Assembly: GCA_964634815.1 (NCBI GenBank)
Contig: CAZWMD010000002.1
Location: forward strand, 1-64,000
DNA: 64,000 bases
Direction: 5' to 3'
Source: JALZVT01 sp964634815
GTDB lineage: Bacteria; Pseudomonadota; Gammaproteobacteria; Pseudomonadales; Azotimanducaceae
Shown: positions 18,377 through 28,052 of the stretch, one piece after another
Position numbering within the stretch: position 1 is the first letter of the stretch
Layout of the letters: each line of letters starts with the position of its first letter
The notes under the pieces: model-generated
Seen by the model: only the letters and a program-made list of their open reading frames with translations
What the model was told of the DNA's origin: nothing
Databases searched by the model: none
Program-made: the position numbers and the translations under genes

Positions 18377-18625
18377 TTAGCCTTCCATCTCTTGAGCAAA
18401 ATCACGCTCTTTGGCTTCATTCACCTGCTTCATCCTGCGGCGAATGATGTTTTGTACAACACCAACAGTTGTCATGTCGTGTTCCATCTTGCGGCCGCAG
18501 CTGTCGCAATGAATGACGTCCGCCGCCGTAACACAATCGAGCAGTTCACTGTACGCTAAGCGCGATACGAACTGACAATCACTACACTCCAACCCTACAG
18601 TGGGATCGACTCCGATGTAGTCCAT
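18377..18625 (-). CDS. Small zinc-ribbon protein
   Basis: 82 aa from the ATG at 18625, preceded by TTGGAG at good spacing. Two CxxC knuckles (CSDC and CDSC, about 24 residues apart) form a probable zinc ribbon. A basic helix follows (VVQNIIRRRMKQVNEAK). Proteins like this often bind RNA polymerase, ribosomes or nucleic acid, but no family is recognised. It is convergent with ptrB and separated from the next minus-strand gene by 177 bp. Confidence 0.7.
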   Translation of the reverse strand: MDYIGVDPTVGLECSDCQFVSRLAYSELLDCVTAADVIHCDSCGRKMEHDMTTVGVVQNIIRRRMKQVNEAKERDFAQEMEG

Positions 18626-18802
18626 GACAAGTCTCCAATTCAAATCCTGAATACATGACGCAATCCACGCGTCAGTTGTGCACCCATTCTATCCAAGAGT
18701 AGACCCTAATCCGTGAGCTGCCCAACACAATCACCAGGCAAGAACGGCCAATTTGAGCATTACTTCACAGACCGCTAGCTACAGCCGCTGTGAAGCAACC
18801 GG

Positions 18803-20086
18803 CTAAGGGACAAGATTCGAACGAAACTGGGGCGCCGCAACAGCGGTGAGTCTCTGCACACGCTCAGTCAGGCTCTGATCGCGAAGATCAGCGATTCCGA
18901 ATTCCGTCACCACTATATCTATATCTGTACGCAAAGCCGTCACTCGATCTACCTCTGCGACGATTCTGGAGACACTGCCCCCCCGAGCCGTTGCGGGCAG
19001 AGCAATGATTGATCGACCACCTTTGGACCCCCTGGCACTGCGCATGAAATCAACCGAGCCACCAGTGCCAGAGAGTTGACGCCCGCCTGCAAACTCTCCA
19101 TTGACTTGACCCAACAGATCTACCTGAACTGCAGAGTTGATAGACACAAAGTTATCAATACCTGCGATCACAGCAGAATCATGAGTACGGTTGGCGCCTA
19201 CCAAAAGTACGTCGTCACGCTGGGCGAGCTTTTCGAAAAGCACCTCACTACCCAATACGATACCCGTGACATGGAGTCCCGGGTCCTGGGTTTTTCTGTT
19301 ACCGGTCATGACGCCCTGCTCAATGAGTCTTAGTACTGAGTCATCAATCAGACCGCCATGAAATCCGAGATCATTCTTATCACTCAGGGCGGCCAGTACC
19401 GCCGCAGGAATCGAACCAATGCCAGTTTGCAAACAATCGCCGTCCCGAATCAGCGAGGCAACATGAGCCCCTATGGTTTCCTCAACACTGCTCAATTTAA
19501 GATCATTTGCTGACGAGGCGGCTCCAGGAAACACTGGAATTTTGGTCGCCCCGCTGAGCAGGTAATCAACATGCTCAGCACGTGGCGCGCCCGTCGGGGC
19601 AGTGAACCCCTCGTTCAAGCTCGCGACCACCGTTGTCTCAGGGCTCGCTGTGGCAGCACCAACAAAGTCGGCGTTTGCAGCGACGCGAAGCGTGCCGTGG
19701 CGATCGAGGGCAACTTGAATCAGCGCAATATCTACAGGACTCTCCAGCAAGTAGTCGTACACCCTTCGCATATGAATAGGAATGAAGTGCAATCGCTCGC
19801 GGCTAGCCTCCTTCAGCGCCGCTGACATGAAGAAAACGCTGTGCTCAGTCGTCTGCGAAAGCGTTGTGAAATCGAACTGATTGATGCCCGGCAGCGGGAA
19901 CTGGATAAAATGTAACTGCTCGGCCGCATCTGGCTCAGAAAACAGGGTCTCAAGCATCTGCGTGGGTTCACCTGAGCTTCCCGCCACATAGACCCGCGGC
20001 ATGGATACCTGGTTCAGTCCGGCTTTCAGCCGGCGCAGAAGATCAGGGAATTCCGCCATCGACAGACTCTCATAAGATTGTGGCAT
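18803..20086 (-). CDS. Acetyl-CoA hydrolase/CoA-transferase family protein with altered active-site motif
   Basis: 427 aa, matching the 4-hydroxybutyrate/acetate CoA-transferase family over its whole length: N-terminal domain with PRVYVAGSSGEPTQ, central LQTGIGSIPAAVLAAL, and C-terminal INSAVQVDLLGQVNGE and GGSVDFMRSARGS. In 4-hydroxybutyrate CoA-transferase the catalytic Glu lies in an LGIHSEM-type motif. Here the equivalent is LGFHGGL, with Gly245 in the Glu position. It may therefore be a hydrolase or use another residue. Start ATG 20086 overlaps the divergent Lhr start; an alternative ATG at 20059 would leave 25 bp between them. Confidence 0.82.
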   Translation of the reverse strand: MPQSYESLSMAEFPDLLRRLKAGLNQVSMPRVYVAGSSGEPTQMLETLFSEPDAAEQLHFIQFPLPGINQFDFTTLSQTTEHSVFFMSAALKEASRERLHFIPIHMRRVYDYLLESPVDIALIQVALDRHGTLRVAANADFVGAATASPETTVVASLNEGFTAPTGAPRAEHVDYLLSGATKIPVFPGAASSANDLKLSSVEETIGAHVASLIRDGDCLQTGIGSIPAAVLAALSDKNDLGFHGGLIDDSVLRLIEQGVMTGNRKTQDPGLHVTGIVLGSEVLFEKLAQRDDVLLVGANRTHDSAVIAGIDNFVSINSAVQVDLLGQVNGEFAGGRQLSGTGGSVDFMRSARGSKGGRSIIALPATARGGSVSRIVAEVDRVTALRTDIDIVVTEFGIADLRDQSLTERVQRLTAVAAPQFRSNLVP

Positions 20087-23000
20087 GCTGGATCTCAGTA
20101 AACGAACAGCTCAGGATTGTACGATTAGCACTACAAAATCCCCTAACCTGGATTTGGACCCACTGGCGGCGTTTGAGCCCAGGGTCCGAGACTACTTTTC
20201 GGCAAGCTTTCCCGCACCCACCCCGGTTCAACAAGCCAGCTGGCCCCTTATTGCCAAGGGCGATCACGTGCTGATCACTGCCCCAACCGGGTCCGGAAAG
20301 ACCCTCACCGCCTTCCTGTGGGCCCTGAACAAATTTGCCAGTGGAGAGCTTGCGCCTGGAGTCACTTCGGTGCTTTACGTCTCCCCCCTCAAAGCCCTGA
20401 ATAACGACATCCAGAGAAATCTACTGGCACCGCTCGAGACCCTGGCGGCAACGGGCGCCTGCCCAAACATTTCAGTACAAACCCGTAGTGGTGACACCCC
20501 ACAAAACGAACGTCAACGCATGTTGCGTCATCCCCCCGAAATACTGATAACAACCCCTGAAAGCCTCAGTTTGATACTCACCAGCGTCCGCGGCCGGCAG
20601 ATGCTCAGTCATATCGACACCATAATACTTGATGAAGTGCATTCGGTTGTGAGCTCCAGACGCGGCGTACAGTTGCTTTGCGCTCTGGAGCGATTGTGTT
20701 GGATGGGCTTGAGACCACAGAGAATTGCGCTTTCGGCGACCGTGAAACCATTGACCAAAATTGCAGAATACGTGGCAGGGTATAGCGCACCTGGTATTCG
20801 TCGGCCAATCAAGATCGTTCAGGCGGAACAACAGAAATCAATCAGCTTTCAAGTGAAACTTCCCGACGGAGCACTGCAGGTAGCCGCCCGAGGTCAGAAA
20901 ATATGGGAGCCTCTCACAGATGCCTTCCGTGAGCGTATTCAGGCAAACAACTCAACGCTGTTCTTCACCAATTCCAGGCGCCTGGCTGAGAAAATCACGC
21001 TTAAACTGAATCAACAATCCAGTGCACCTCTTGCTTACGCGCATCATGGTTCGCTTGCGCGCGATATTCGCCACACGGTGGAGCAAAAACTCAAGAGTGG
21101 GGATCTGAGAGCTATTGTTGCCACCAGTTCACTCGAGATGGGAATAGATATTGGCAGCCTGGACGAGGTGGTACTCATACAATCCCCACCCAGTGTTTCA
21201 GCGTCGTTGCAACGCATTGGTCGCTCTGGTCACAATGTGGGAGAAACCAGTGTAGGAACTCTGTTTCCAACCCATGCCCATGATTTCCTCGAAGCCGCGG
21301 CGCTGAGCCGCGCAATCGAAGCACGCGATATCGAACCACTGCCACTGCTTGAAAATCCACTCGATCTTCTTGCCCAGCTGGTGATAGCTACCACAGCATC
21401 GGAAGACTGGGACGTCGACGAGTTGTATACGATGCTCACTCGGGCAGCGCCCTACGCTCAACTGCGTCGCGATCACTACACAAACGTTATCGAAATGCTG
21501 GCGGGACGCTATGCGGGCATGCGTATTCGCGACCTGCGAGCCCGGATTACCTTCGACCGCCTAAACAACAGGATTCGCGCAACCAAAGGCGCGGTGATGG
21601 CTTACTACAGTTCTGGCGGCACCATTCCTGATCGGGGCTATTTCAAACTCCGGCATGCCAGCTCCGGCCAGGTCATTGGTGAACTCGATGAAGAATTTGT
21701 CTGGGAAGCAACCCTGGGGCAAACCTTTAATTTGGGTACCGGCCACTGGCAAATTCAACGGATTACTCATAATGATGTGTTGGTTAATCCAGCGCCAACT
21801 CACGTTATGGCGCCACCCTTCTGGCGCAGTGAATCAGTAAATCGGGACTATCACTTCTCAAGCTATATCGCGTCGGTGCTGGATGAGGCAGAACGCAGCC
21901 TTCTGGAAAACCGCGGTGACGCGCTGGCACAAGATCTGATGACTCAGAGAGGTTTTGATGAGTCTTCTGCTGGCGCACTTCGGGAATACCTGGAAAGGCA
22001 ACGGGAGCACAGTGGCCCTCTGCCCGGTCGATATCGCATAGTGCTCGAGGTAATCAATACGGGTCCGGCTGGCTACAGAAGCAGCGGCGCAGAACGTCAG
22101 CTGGTTATCCATACGTTCTGGGGTGCGCGGGTAAACCGACCCCTGGGAACGGCCCTGGGCAATGCCTGGCATCAGCATTTTGGAGAACCCCCGGAACTGC
22201 AGGCTGACAACGACGCCATTATTATCCAGCTAACCCGCGATATTGAGCCCGCCGAACTCATGGGCTGGGTAACACCAGACAATCTAACCGCACACCTGCG
22301 AGACGCCTTGGAAGGTTCTGCGTTCTTCGGCGCGCGTTTTCGCGAATGCTCCGGACGCGCCCTGCTACTCACCCGCAAAAAGTTCAATCAGCGACTGCCG
22401 CTCTGGATGACCCGCCTGCAAAGCAAGAAACTGCTGGCTGCCATCAAAGTGCTCGACGACTTTCCGATCTTGCTTGAAGCCTGGCGCACTTGTCTGGAAG
22501 ACGAATTTGATCTTCCCAATCTGCAAAGGTTGCTTGGCGAAATACAGGACGGCGATATCCAGTGTCAGATCGTCACGTCGAATTCACCAAGCCCTTTCGC
22601 TGCAAACCTGTCGTGGAATCAGGTTAACCAGTATATGTATGCGGATGACACCCCAGAGGTGCGGGGCAGAAGCAGTCTTAATGACTCCCTGATAGACAGT
22701 GCGTTCGCTGATCAGCCAAGTGTCACTCGGGAGGTGATAAACGAGTTTCTGGCCAAGCGCCAACGGCTGCTGCCTGGTTACGTCCCGGAGGATGACAACG
22801 AATGGCTGGAGTGGATAAAAGAGCGCGTGATGCTGCAAGCAACCCAGGTGCCAGAACATATCATTGATCATCCGCTGGTTGTGCAACTGCAAGACCAGCA
22901 GCGCAGCTGGATCGCACACCTGGAACAGGCTCACGCAATCGCTCGGGCGTACGCACTTGACGTCAAATTGGCCACTGATGCAGATAAGGACCTGACTCCA

Positions 23001-24479
23001 CCCGACGACGAACGCGACATTATCCTGTTCACTCAGGAAATTCTGAGTTTCTACGGCCCATTGACCCAAGACGAACTGAACGACCTGCTGCCAGAGGCTG
23101 CACTTTCGGAGCTACAAACCGCCCAGTACCTGATTCGAGGGCAACTCGTTCGCGATGAACCATCCATCGCCTACTGCGATGCAGAGAATTTCGAGATTCT
23201 CCTACGCTTCCAGCGGCGCTCCAGCCGACCCGCGGTCGACCCCCTTCCAGTAACCCACTGGCCAGGCTGGACCGCGCATTGGCAAAACATCGGGGCGGCC
23301 AGTGCTGAGGATGCTCTGAGATGTTTACGCGGCTACTGCGCCCCGGTGACGCTATGGTTGCAAGAGTTGTTACCAACCCGACTAGCGCCAAAAGAGCCGC
23401 TGCATGACAGCGCTGAAGCGGCGACAACCGAACTGAATCGCGCTTACAGCCAGCAGGATATGGGTTGGGTGGGCACCGCTCGAGATCGAATTTGTATTGA
23501 CTATGCAGAAGAGCTTGCGCGTCATCGCCCCATCGAATCCCGCTCAGGTAATGCTTCTGACGCTTCTGACTCCAACAATCCAGGCCTTAAAAAAAGTCTG
23601 GTACAACGCTTTGCTGATCCCAACGCTCGCTATCCCTTCACGGCTCTGGTTGATGCTGGACCAGACGGTGCTGACCAGGTAAACGATGAATTGTGGAAAA
23701 CTGTCTGGCAAGGTCAGGTGAGTAGTGACTCGCTTGATAGCCTTATATCCGCGCAGCGTGCAGCCTACAAACTCAGCGGTCACAGTGCTTCCCGACGGGC
23801 TCGACGAGTGAGCTGGCCAGGGAGCTGGTTGTTGATTCAGGCTGACCAACAGGAACAAGACCCTCTGGTTGAACTTGAATCTGCAAAAGATGTGGCCAGA
23901 ACACTTTTGGAAAGATACGGCGTACTCTGTCGAGAACTGGCTCATCGGGAGTTGGCTTCCGGAAGCTGGGGCAAATACCGCTGGCGCGAACTCTTTGCTG
24001 CTCTGAGAGTTATGGAATTATCAGGTGAAGTGCTTAGCGGCGCATTTTTTGACGGCCTGGGCGGGCCGCAGTTTGCAACTCCCGTTGCCGTTCGAAGTTT
24101 CACGGAACAATGGAGCGCACGCGACGCCTGGCTATCTGCCCTGGATCCGATCAGTCCCAGCGGCATGGGCCTGGATTGGGGCGAATACAGCTTGCCGCAC
24201 AGACGCCAGGGCAATCACTTCGCAATGGTTGCAGGTCAGCTTGCGTTATTTAGCGAGAACAATGGCTCTCGGCTCACCTTCTTACAGCCGCCGGATACCC
24301 CCGCGACACAAAAAGCCTGCAGCCTGTTGCAACACCTGTGCCGCAGTGTGCCGAGGATCAGTTTGCATGAGATCAACACAGTATCTGCGCGCAAAAGTCC
24401 CTATCTGAAAGTTCTTGAACAACACTTTGAGTTGCAAGGCGACCACAAGGGGCTATACATCGAGCGCGCTTCACACTAA
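20085..24479 (+). CDS. lhr: Large DEAD/DEAH-box helicase Lhr, full-length with C-terminal domain
   Basis: 1464 aa, near the ~1500 aa of full-length Lhr. Lhr-Core: motif I LITAPTGSGKT (about residue 65), motif II IILDEVH (about 181), SATV, and motif VI LQRIGRSGHNVG. The winged-helix and Lhr-specific domains follow to about residue 870. The Lhr-CTD continues with LLERYGVLCRELAHRE, the signature FFDGLGGPQFATP and SALDPISPSG. Lhr is a 3'-5' translocase on single-stranded DNA. Work on E. coli Lhr assigned uracil-DNA glycosylase activity to an AlkZ-like CTD; here that is inference from homology. The ATG overlaps the divergent CoA-transferase ATG. Confidence 0.95.
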   Translation: MLDLSKRTAQDCTISTTKSPNLDLDPLAAFEPRVRDYFSASFPAPTPVQQASWPLIAKGDHVLITAPTGSGKTLTAFLWALNKFASGELAPGVTSVLYVSPLKALNNDIQRNLLAPLETLAATGACPNISVQTRSGDTPQNERQRMLRHPPEILITTPESLSLILTSVRGRQMLSHIDTIILDEVHSVVSSRRGVQLLCALERLCWMGLRPQRIALSATVKPLTKIAEYVAGYSAPGIRRPIKIVQAEQQKSISFQVKLPDGALQVAARGQKIWEPLTDAFRERIQANNSTLFFTNSRRLAEKITLKLNQQSSAPLAYAHHGSLARDIRHTVEQKLKSGDLRAIVATSSLEMGIDIGSLDEVVLIQSPPSVSASLQRIGRSGHNVGETSVGTLFPTHAHDFLEAAALSRAIEARDIEPLPLLENPLDLLAQLVIATTASEDWDVDELYTMLTRAAPYAQLRRDHYTNVIEMLAGRYAGMRIRDLRARITFDRLNNRIRATKGAVMAYYSSGGTIPDRGYFKLRHASSGQVIGELDEEFVWEATLGQTFNLGTGHWQIQRITHNDVLVNPAPTHVMAPPFWRSESVNRDYHFSSYIASVLDEAERSLLENRGDALAQDLMTQRGFDESSAGALREYLERQREHSGPLPGRYRIVLEVINTGPAGYRSSGAERQLVIHTFWGARVNRPLGTALGNAWHQHFGEPPELQADNDAIIIQLTRDIEPAELMGWVTPDNLTAHLRDALEGSAFFGARFRECSGRALLLTRKKFNQRLPLWMTRLQSKKLLAAIKVLDDFPILLEAWRTCLEDEFDLPNLQRLLGEIQDGDIQCQIVTSNSPSPFAANLSWNQVNQYMYADDTPEVRGRSSLNDSLIDSAFADQPSVTREVINEFLAKRQRLLPGYVPEDDNEWLEWIKERVMLQATQVPEHIIDHPLVVQLQDQQRSWIAHLEQAHAIARAYALDVKLATDADKDLTPPDDERDIILFTQEILSFYGPLTQDELNDLLPEAALSELQTAQYLIRGQLVRDEPSIAYCDAENFEILLRFQRRSSRPAVDPLPVTHWPGWTAHWQNIGAASAEDALRCLRGYCAPVTLWLQELLPTRLAPKEPLHDSAEAATTELNRAYSQQDMGWVGTARDRICIDYAEELARHRPIESRSGNASDASDSNNPGLKKSLVQRFADPNARYPFTALVDAGPDGADQVNDELWKTVWQGQVSSDSLDSLISAQRAAYKLSGHSASRRARRVSWPGSWLLIQADQQEQDPLVELESAKDVARTLLERYGVLCRELAHRELASGSWGKYRWRELFAALRVMELSGEVLSGAFFDGLGGPQFATPVAVRSFTEQWSARDAWLSALDPISPSGMGLDWGEYSLPHRRQGNHFAMVAGQLALFSENNGSRLTFLQPPDTPATQKACSLLQHLCRSVPRISLHEINTVSARKSPYLKVLEQHFELQGDHKGLYIERASH

Positions 24480-24486
24480 AGCGCTG

Positions 24487-27400
24487 CTAGTAGGTTTTTT
24501 CAAGTCGCATCCCATAGGCAATCTGCTGCAACTTCAAACCGCTGTAACCCTCTGTAGTCTGATAGGTCACATAGCCCGAAAGGCCATGAACCATCTGCAA
24601 AGAAGTACCTACCGACCAAAGTAGATAGTCTTGATCAATGGTTTCGGCTTGTACCTGTAGCTGCCCAGCGATGGAAGACGGATTCGCGCCGAACGCATCA
24701 GATGCAAACCGGACACTTGCAAACTCCGGACTGGTGAGAAATTCGTGTACGTAGTCGATACGTGCATGAGGAATCAACACACCCAATTTGGTATTTATCA
24801 CGTAGCTTAGATGTGCACCACCGGTGAACGTCAGCGACTGCTGATTTTGCCGGCCAATCGCCAGATTCAATCCACCAGCACCATCTTCAACAAAAGAATC
24901 AACCCCAACATCAAAATAAGAAAACGCAACATTGGGTCCAAAGGTGAGTCGACCTCTATTGAAATCCCAGCCAGACGCGATACCTGAACTGAACTGATTT
25001 CCATCGGTATCACCCTCTGCAGTCCGGTCAATAGAGCCGCCGACATAATCGTAAGTTATCCGTCGCTCGGAGCGATAGTCATCCTTGCCATAGGACGCCT
25101 GAACATCGACATAGAAGGCATCACCGCTAAAGTAGCTGCCATAGACAGAGCCTTTCCAACCATCTACGTCCAACGCACCACCCTGTGCAAAATCGACATC
25201 GGCCTTTTCGTAGCCGATTGCTGCGCCAATGAACGCCTTATCGTTCAATCGGTAGTCAGCCCCAAAGGTCAGTGATTGCGAATCAAAATCGTAGCCTTGA
25301 TTAGCAGAATCGATATCTTTCTCGCCAAAATCCAATTTTCCGTTGATGTAAAAGCTAAGGCGACCAAAGCTGTCATCACCAGCGGCTCCGCCGGTCAATG
25401 CGCCAAATACCTCTTCAAGAACGGCCCCGCTGAGGTACTGTCCATCAATCTCCACGGCAAGCCCAGATACATCAAATGTACCCGCATTGCCTGATCGCAG
25501 GACAGAGAGCCGGTTGCGGAAGGTGTTTTGCTGCAAACCAAGCAATTTGAGGGTGCTGGTAGCTGCCGTAATCAATTCGTCACCACTGAGAGCATCGAGA
25601 GCATCGCGAACTTGATCTGTGGTCTCCAACCCGTTTCGAACGGTGCCACAGATAAACAAGAGGTCTTGCTGGTCGGCGTTGTTGGCATCAGCGTTTTCGA
25701 TGAGATTATCGCAACTGGCATCAACCACCTGGGCCAGCTCCAGTTCTTGTGCACTCAGTCCCGCAACACTCTGCAGGTCTTGGCCAACATCTGAAACCAC
25801 AATGCTTGCCACCGATTGGGCTCCTAAAACACCACCCTGGGGGTTATTCAGCTCCAGTGAAAATTCTTCCACTCCTTCGATTTCAACGTCCGTAGTAAGA
25901 TCGACCGTAATTGTTCGACTTGTTGTGTCGCCATCAGACCAGTTAAGCGTGCCGCTAGCCGCAACAAAGTCCTCAGAGGCTAAAGCGCTGTCTGCCACAG
26001 TGGCCCAGTCTACCGACACCGCGCCAATCGCCGACCCATTACGCACAACCTCCAGCTCTACTGAGCCTTCATCTTCATCAACATTCACCGCCTCACTTGC
26101 AAACTCAAGCTCAGCAACATCCGTTGCCCCCGTATCGTTATCAATGATGGCCACTAGCACTTCACCATTTGCGCCACTAATGGCCCCGCCGACGGCATTG
26201 AGCAGGCTTACAGTGAATTCCTCGCTTCCCTCACTGTCCGTGTCATCGAGAATGGACACAATTACATCAAATGGTCCTGCTTCATTGGCCGAAAAATTCA
26301 GCGTACCCGTTGTCGAAGTGAAATCCTCACCCGCCAGGGCAGTACCTGCCAGCGTCTGATAGTCCACACTGGCAGCCTCGCTCAGATCGCCGCTTCTACG
26401 CACAGACAGCACCAATTCACCATCATCTTCCGCGACATCCTGGCTGGTAGAGACGAATTCAAAAACTGATGGGCTTTGCGGTATGTCGTCATCAGCCAGG
26501 GTGATAACGGCTACGGCAGTAGTAAGCGCCACTGCACCTGTTGCGTTACTCAATACAACGTCAAAACTCTCCTCATCTTCAACCAGAGCGTCATCAAGCA
26601 GTTCTACTACAATCTGTTGGGGGCCAAACTCACCAGCGGCAAAAGTTAACAATCCACTAGAAGCAGAAAAATCTGAACCCTCAAGTGCTGAACCGGACTG
26701 GGTTTGGAAATCTACAGACACCGCATCTAGCGCTGAACCCGTGCGTACAACCTCCAGGGTGACGCTGGCGGTCTCTTCTCCAACCGATACAACGGCAACA
26801 GAAAAGCCCAGTGCATCAAGATCGTTATCTATGATCTCAACCTGAGTAGAACTCAGACCCAATACGGCTGCACCCTGCACCGCGTCTAGTTGCACATCAA
26901 ACGACTCAGTGGGTTCGTTCAGAAGATCGTCAGTGAGAGGTACGCTGATCACCAGAGGGCCCGCCTGGCCGTCTTCAAATGTTAGCGTTCCTGAGGCGCT
27001 CTCAAAGTCATCCGGGGCGGTTGCGCTGGCTTCGGCAGTGGCGTAGCTGACAGAAACAACGCCAGCGAGTGTTCCAGTTCGCAGCACCGATATGTCAACG
27101 CTACCGCTGTCCTCATCTACAGAAAGATTAGCTGAGGTCATCGCCAGGGTATCCGGCACATCATCGCTTGTGAGTGTCACCAGACTTGCGTTGGTAACCT
27201 CAACCAACACCGGATTACCAGCGCCGTCTACTGCAGAGGGTGCCGATGCGTTTGCTATCTGAAACACTTCATCCTGTTCAATCTCATTGTCATCAATGAG
27301 ATCAATGCTTGCACTGTTGACAATCTGCGCTTCGTTAAAAACTAAATTCTGGTCAAACGGCAGAAAATCACTCCCGGCGGTCGCGCTGCCAGACTGCGCA

Positions 27401-28044
27401 GACACAGGTATTGTCGCACTGTATTGAAATGGCGCATCTTGAGGGTTGTCGAGCGTCAAATCGATGTTGATAGGACCGGAGTTCTCGCTGATCGTCGAAG
27501 ATGCTGGATTGAAGCTGTACAACAGCGCGTCGTCGTCATTAATGACCACGATCTCCGACAGACTTGATGGAACCGGAGTTCCAAAGCAGTCTCCTCCTTC
27601 AGAATTATCAAAGAAGTTTAGGCTCAACGCCTCCTGAACAGGTTCAACCAACTGATCATTGACAATAGGAACAGTGAGCGTTGCCTCTTCGACGACATCT
27701 CCGCTGGCCTGGAATATCAATATGTCAAAATTTTCTGGAGGAACGGATGAGTAGTCAGAGCCCTCTTCTGCTACCGGCAGTGGGCTTTGGGAAGAGCCTA
27801 AGCTAAGACTACCGAAGACCGCGCAAGAACCCCCGGCGGCAGTTTCCGCCGCAGTAGCGGACACCCTGAAAACCAGATCTACCGAACCGGCAGATTCAGT
27901 AATCGGAGGTACAATGAGCTCAAAGGTTGCTGCCTGAATGTGCGGTGTTATCAGAAATAAAGTACTTAAAACAAATGCGGAAAATGTCCGCCTTGTTACC
28001 TTTCTGAGACTACAAACACCATCGGTTAGTTTAGTCAAATTCAT
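24487..28044 (-). CDS. Calx-beta-repeat autotransporter (third gene of kinase-caspase operon)
   Basis: 1185 aa. A signal peptide ends near PHIQAA. About six Calx-beta-like repeats begin near residues 41, 178, 296, 410, 526 and 643. The last four are clearest, each with a VxEDxGxVxLxVxRxG opening and a Ca2+-type DD/E-rich end such as IIDNDxD. A helical linker (about 760-885) leads into a C-terminal outer-membrane beta-barrel (about 893-1185, FGRLSFYINGKLDF through YGMRLEKTY). Calx-beta domains bind Ca2+ and occur in adhesins. The passenger is expected on the surface. It starts 8 bp after the caspase stop, so the three genes form one operon. The upstream genes suggest its export or processing is controlled; that is inference. 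Confidence 0.88.
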   Translation of the reverse strand: MNLTKLTDGVCSLRKVTRRTFSAFVLSTLFLITPHIQAATFELIVPPITESAGSVDLVFRVSATAAETAAGGSCAVFGSLSLGSSQSPLPVAEEGSDYSSVPPENFDILIFQASGDVVEEATLTVPIVNDQLVEPVQEALSLNFFDNSEGGDCFGTPVPSSLSEIVVINDDDALLYSFNPASSTISENSGPINIDLTLDNPQDAPFQYSATIPVSAQSGSATAGSDFLPFDQNLVFNEAQIVNSASIDLIDDNEIEQDEVFQIANASAPSAVDGAGNPVLVEVTNASLVTLTSDDVPDTLAMTSANLSVDEDSGSVDISVLRTGTLAGVVSVSYATAEASATAPDDFESASGTLTFEDGQAGPLVISVPLTDDLLNEPTESFDVQLDAVQGAAVLGLSSTQVEIIDNDLDALGFSVAVVSVGEETASVTLEVVRTGSALDAVSVDFQTQSGSALEGSDFSASSGLLTFAAGEFGPQQIVVELLDDALVEDEESFDVVLSNATGAVALTTAVAVITLADDDIPQSPSVFEFVSTSQDVAEDDGELVLSVRRSGDLSEAASVDYQTLAGTALAGEDFTSTTGTLNFSANEAGPFDVIVSILDDTDSEGSEEFTVSLLNAVGGAISGANGEVLVAIIDNDTGATDVAELEFASEAVNVDEDEGSVELEVVRNGSAIGAVSVDWATVADSALASEDFVAASGTLNWSDGDTTSRTITVDLTTDVEIEGVEEFSLELNNPQGGVLGAQSVASIVVSDVGQDLQSVAGLSAQELELAQVVDASCDNLIENADANNADQQDLLFICGTVRNGLETTDQVRDALDALSGDELITAATSTLKLLGLQQNTFRNRLSVLRSGNAGTFDVSGLAVEIDGQYLSGAVLEEVFGALTGGAAGDDSFGRLSFYINGKLDFGEKDIDSANQGYDFDSQSLTFGADYRLNDKAFIGAAIGYEKADVDFAQGGALDVDGWKGSVYGSYFSGDAFYVDVQASYGKDDYRSERRITYDYVGGSIDRTAEGDTDGNQFSSGIASGWDFNRGRLTFGPNVAFSYFDVGVDSFVEDGAGGLNLAIGRQNQQSLTFTGGAHLSYVINTKLGVLIPHARIDYVHEFLTSPEFASVRFASDAFGANPSSIAGQLQVQAETIDQDYLLWSVGTSLQMVHGLSGYVTYQTTEGYSGLKLQQIAYGMRLEKTY

Positions 28045-28052
28045 CTCACTAA

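Noticed and set aside
25619..26845. Long plus-strand ORFs opposite the Calx-beta repeats
   Set aside because: Serine/threonine-rich antisense frames are a shadow of the repetitive Asp/Glu/Val codons of the real gene.
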